Assembly: GCA_937907495.1 (NCBI GenBank)
Contig: CALESS010000592.1
Location: 1 to 8,922, forward strand
Direction of reading: 5' to 3'
DNA length: 8,922 bases
Source of the DNA: an uncultured Anaerolineaceae bacterium
GTDB taxonomy: Bacteria > Chloroflexota > Anaerolineae > Anaerolineales > Anaerolineaceae
How positions within the stretch are numbered: the stretch's first letter is position 1; every line of letters starts with the position of its first letter. The notes beneath the pieces are model-generated. The model was given only the letters and a program-made list of their open reading frames with translations. It was not told the origin of the DNA and did no database searches. A program made the position numbers and the translations under genes. This document shows, piece by piece, positions 7,373 through 8,922 of the stretch.

Positions 7373-7942
7373 TTAGCGGTTGCCGCCGCCAAACATTCCG
7401 CCGCCGTGGGCGCCGCGGCTCATCCCCATGCCGCCAGCCCGGGGCGTGCCGCCATTCAACATCGGGCAATCGGTGCGCGGGGTGCCAGGAACCCAGCCAG
7501 CGTCCAGGCGGGTCTGCATCCGGTCCTTCATGAACTGAGCCTGGTCCGCGGTGATGAGGCCCTGGGCCACTGCTTCATCCCAAACCGTGGTGTGAACTTC
7601 CACCCAGGCGCTGGTGAAGTCTTCACCGCTCACGCCCTGGGCCGCGGCGACTTCGACCATCTTCAGGCCATCGTCCAGTTGGGCGGTCAATTCATCCACC
7701 GTCAGGTTGAGCTTTTCAGCCCAGGCGGTGATCATCAGGTCGTGCAGCGGGCGGTCTTCCCGGGCAGCAAAGCCGCCCATCATCCCGCCGTGACCGCCCC
7801 AGCCGTTACGCAGCATACCGCCCAGGGTTGGGGTGGCATCTGCCGCCGGGGGATTTCCGGCCTGGGCGCTCGCCATGGCGATCCCCAGGCCGCCAACGAA
7901 TAGTACAGCAACTACCGCTATTGAAATCAAGATTTTCTTCAT
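7373..7942 (-). CDS. Secreted Gly/Met/His-rich protein with DUF2680-like helices
   Basis: This 189-residue protein starts at the ATG ending at 7942, with AGGAGA (plus-strand 7948-7953) at good distance. Residues 1-28 are a classical signal peptide: MKK, a hydrophobic core (ILISIAVVAVLFVGGLGIA) and an A-S-A-Q-A cleavage region with no lipobox Cys. Residues 42-58 and 168-189 are rich in Gly, Met and His (GGHGGMMGGF; MSRGAHGGGMFGGG). Between them, residues 66-147 are two helical units: LNLTVDELTAQLDDG...VEVAAAQGVSGEDF and WDEAVAQGLITADQAQFMKDRM. This 'LxxTxDELxxxL..G.sl.eiA..qGvs..ef...GlIT..QA' wording is common to DUF2680-like exported proteins of Chloroflexi, Firmicutes and Actinobacteria, whose function is not established. 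The single Cys is C159. The Met/His clusters could bind metal, but that is speculation. The protein is probably released or wall-associated. It has its own promoter region, described separately. Confidence 0.85.
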   Translation of the reverse strand: MKKILISIAVVAVLFVGGLGIAMASAQAGNPPAADATPTLGGMLRNGWGGHGGMMGGFAAREDRPLHDLMITAWAEKLNLTVDELTAQLDDGLKMVEVAAAQGVSGEDFTSAWVEVHTTVWDEAVAQGLITADQAQFMKDRMQTRLDAGWVPGTPRTDCPMLNGGTPRAGGMGMSRGAHGGGMFGGGNR

Positions 7943-7989
7943 GTTATTCTCCTATGTTTTTCTGTGACAGTCTGTTGACTGCTTGATTG

Positions 7990-8003
7990 TATGTTACAAC
8001 ATA
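7990..8003. promoter_or_regulatory. 14-bp palindrome TATGTTACAACATA, possible operator
   Basis: TATGTT and AACATA are perfect inverted halves separated by AC. The site overlaps the upstream edge of the candidate -10 box and abuts the 11-bp direct repeats. Its position would suit a repressor that blocks polymerase. No regulator gene is in the window, so the binding protein is unknown. Confidence 0.4.
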
Positions 8004-8025
8004 GTTGTGAAGAAGTTGTGAAGAA
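8004..8025. repeat. Two perfect tandem copies of an 11-bp unit (GTTGTGAAGAA)
   Basis: Copies at 8004-8014 and 8015-8025 are identical. On the minus strand each reads TTCTTCACAAC. An 11-bp period places both copies on the same face of the helix, as in tandem half-sites of winged-helix response regulators. The repeat lies in non-coding DNA just upstream of the secreted-protein gene, where a chance perfect repeat is unlikely to be under coding constraint. Confidence 0.85.
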
Positions 8026-8061
8026 ATTCTGTGGAATTGATGAACATTCCAGCCGGGCGGT

Positions 8062-8760
8062 TTAATTGTCGCGGCTTAACCCCGTCAGGAGAAAGGCGTA
8101 ATACAACAGGGTGGAAAGGCTCTGAACGGCCGCGGCCACATAGGTCAGGGCGGCAGCATCCAGCACCTTGTTCACTCCAACGGCCTGGCTTTGGAAGATA
8201 TAGCCATCACTGGCAAGCACTTCTTTGGCCCTCCGGCTGGCGTTAAACTCCACCGGCAGGGTGACGAGGGCAAAGAGCGCGGTCGCCGCAAACATCGCCA
8301 GGCCCACCCACGCCAATGTGGTGCCAAACAGGCGGGTGGTAAACAGGCCGACGATAAAGATGATTGGCCCCAGCCACGAGCCGATCTGCACGGTGGGAAC
8401 CATCAGGGTGCGGATTTGCAGCGGGAAGTAGGAATCGCCCTGCTGCAAGGCATGCCCGGCCTCATGGGCGGCAATGCCTGCCGCGGCCACACTGTTCCCC
8501 TGGTACACCTGCGGGGAGAGCCGCAGCACGCGCGCCCCGGGGTCGAAATGATCGGAGAGGAAGCCCTGGGTCTGCTCCACGCGGATATCGCTCAAGCCGC
8601 GGGTGGCAAGGATGCGCCGGGCGATCTCTGCCCCGGTCATGCCGCTGTAGGTTCTCTCCTTCGAATACGTATTCAGGGCCGATTTCACCCGCCATTGCGC
8701 CCACAAACCAAACAGCAGCGCCGGCAGGGCAAAGACGAAATACATCGGGTCGAAAAACAT
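8062..8760 (-). CDS. YugP-like membrane zinc metallopeptidase (Zn_peptidase_2 family)
   Basis: This 232-residue protein is typical in length for the family. The ATG ends at 8760 and AAGGAG (plus 8769-8774) lies eight bases upstream. It begins with a membrane helix (about 5-22), followed by a soluble segment with MTGAEIARRIL (41-51) and VEQTQGFLSDHFDP (61-74), both hallmarks of this family. The zinc site is HEAGH at 99-103, inside AAGIAAHEAGHALQQ; a likely third ligand is the Glu of LPVEFNASRRA (E171). Further membrane helices lie at about 124-141, 146-168 and 203-226. All catalytic features are intact, so an active membrane-bound peptidase is expected; natural substrates are not known for the family. 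The gene reads in the same direction as the secreted-protein gene, with no clear terminator between them, so read-through is possible. Confidence 0.93.
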   Translation of the reverse strand: MFFDPMYFVFALPALLFGLWAQWRVKSALNTYSKERTYSGMTGAEIARRILATRGLSDIRVEQTQGFLSDHFDPGARVLRLSPQVYQGNSVAAAGIAAHEAGHALQQGDSYFPLQIRTLMVPTVQIGSWLGPIIFIVGLFTTRLFGTTLAWVGLAMFAATALFALVTLPVEFNASRRAKEVLASDGYIFQSQAVGVNKVLDAAALTYVAAAVQSLSTLLYYAFLLTGLSRDN

Positions 8761-8862
8761 GCTTCACGCTCCTTGGTCATTCCATCCAGCGCCTCTTTAC
8801 GGAGTGCGCACGTTGTTTTTTTATCACCGGGCATCCGATTCAACTGGCCCAGCCTGGTATGG

Positions 8863-8891
8863 ACTATAGCAGAATCAAAATGGAGATTCAA
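8863..8891 (-). promoter_or_regulatory. Sigma-70-like promoter of the zinc metallopeptidase gene
   Basis: On the minus strand, TTGAAT (plus 8886-8891; four of six consensus bases) and TATAGT (plus 8863-8868; five of six) are separated by exactly 17 bases. Transcription would start near 8855 and give a leader of about 95 bases. The flanking DNA is clearly more AT-rich than the coding regions, as expected for a promoter. Confidence 0.6.
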
Positions 8892-8922
8892 GGATATGTA
8901 CATCATTCTGATAAGGTTCTAA

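Larger units (their letters stand above)
7986..8025 (-). promoter_or_regulatory. Candidate regulated promoter of the secreted-protein gene
   Basis: Read on the minus strand, TACAAT (plus 7986-7991) matches five of six bases of a sigma-70 -10 box. Seventeen bases upstream the -35 position reads TTCTTC, a poor match that falls within a tandem 11-bp repeat. A weak -35 covered by direct repeats with 11-bp spacing is the usual plan of promoters activated by OmpR/PhoB-family response regulators. The predicted leader is about 35-40 bases. The promoter position is inferred. Confidence 0.5.

Noticed and set aside
7349..7903. 184-codon plus-strand open frame opposite the secreted-protein gene
   Set aside because: The minus-strand frame has a signal peptide, a good ribosome site and a family-like pattern; the plus-strand frame begins within the terminator T-run and has no such support.
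8026..8061. Terminator between the metallopeptidase and the secreted-protein gene
   Set aside because: Only a weak five-base inverted repeat (GGAAT/ATTCC) is present, without a T-run on the minus strand.
8685..8906. 73-codon minus-strand open frame overlapping the metallopeptidase start
   Set aside because: It would cover the metallopeptidase promoter and ribosome site in another frame, and its translation resembles nothing known.
8191..8922. 243-codon plus-strand open frame running to the window end
   Set aside because: It mostly lies opposite the HEAGH metallopeptidase and extends by chance through its promoter region; no ribosome site or family pattern.

Overview
The window is GC-rich, densely coded bacterial DNA. 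It most resembles an Anaerolineae-type member of the Chloroflexota, judged from the mix of protein families and the wording of the proteins (a DUF2680-like secreted protein, a YugP-like zinc peptidase, and Hsp70 and Ser/Thr kinase genes with unusual partners). The lineage is an inference, because no rRNA or marker gene is present.

Positions 1-7297 hold five plus-strand genes in a row: the C-terminal end of a Ser/Thr protein kinase; a 776-residue protein with a degenerate J-like N-terminus, a helical middle, a zinc ribbon and a C-terminal RDD membrane domain; a divergent GrpE-like protein; an 840-residue Hsp70 with an extra beta-rich domain between its ATPase and substrate-binding parts; and a single-pass membrane protein with TPR-like repeats on one side and a coiled coil plus OmpA-like domain on the other. 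Gaps are 81, 10, 83 and 29 bases, and a strong hairpin terminator closes the run. I read this as one operon for a specialised Hsp70 machine in which the J-like partner is fixed in the membrane, nucleotide exchange comes from a dedicated GrpE-like factor, a kinase may regulate it, and the OmpA-like protein may link it to the cell wall. This is the most interesting part of the window.

Positions 7373-8760 hold two minus-strand genes convergent with the operon: a small secreted Gly/Met/His-rich protein with DUF2680-like helices, and a YugP-like membrane zinc metallopeptidase. The first has a striking upstream region with a perfect tandem 11-bp repeat and a 14-bp palindrome, which looks like an OmpR/PhoB-type regulator site. 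The second has a good sigma-70-like promoter at the right edge. No RNA genes, insertion sequences, CRISPR arrays or integration sites were seen.
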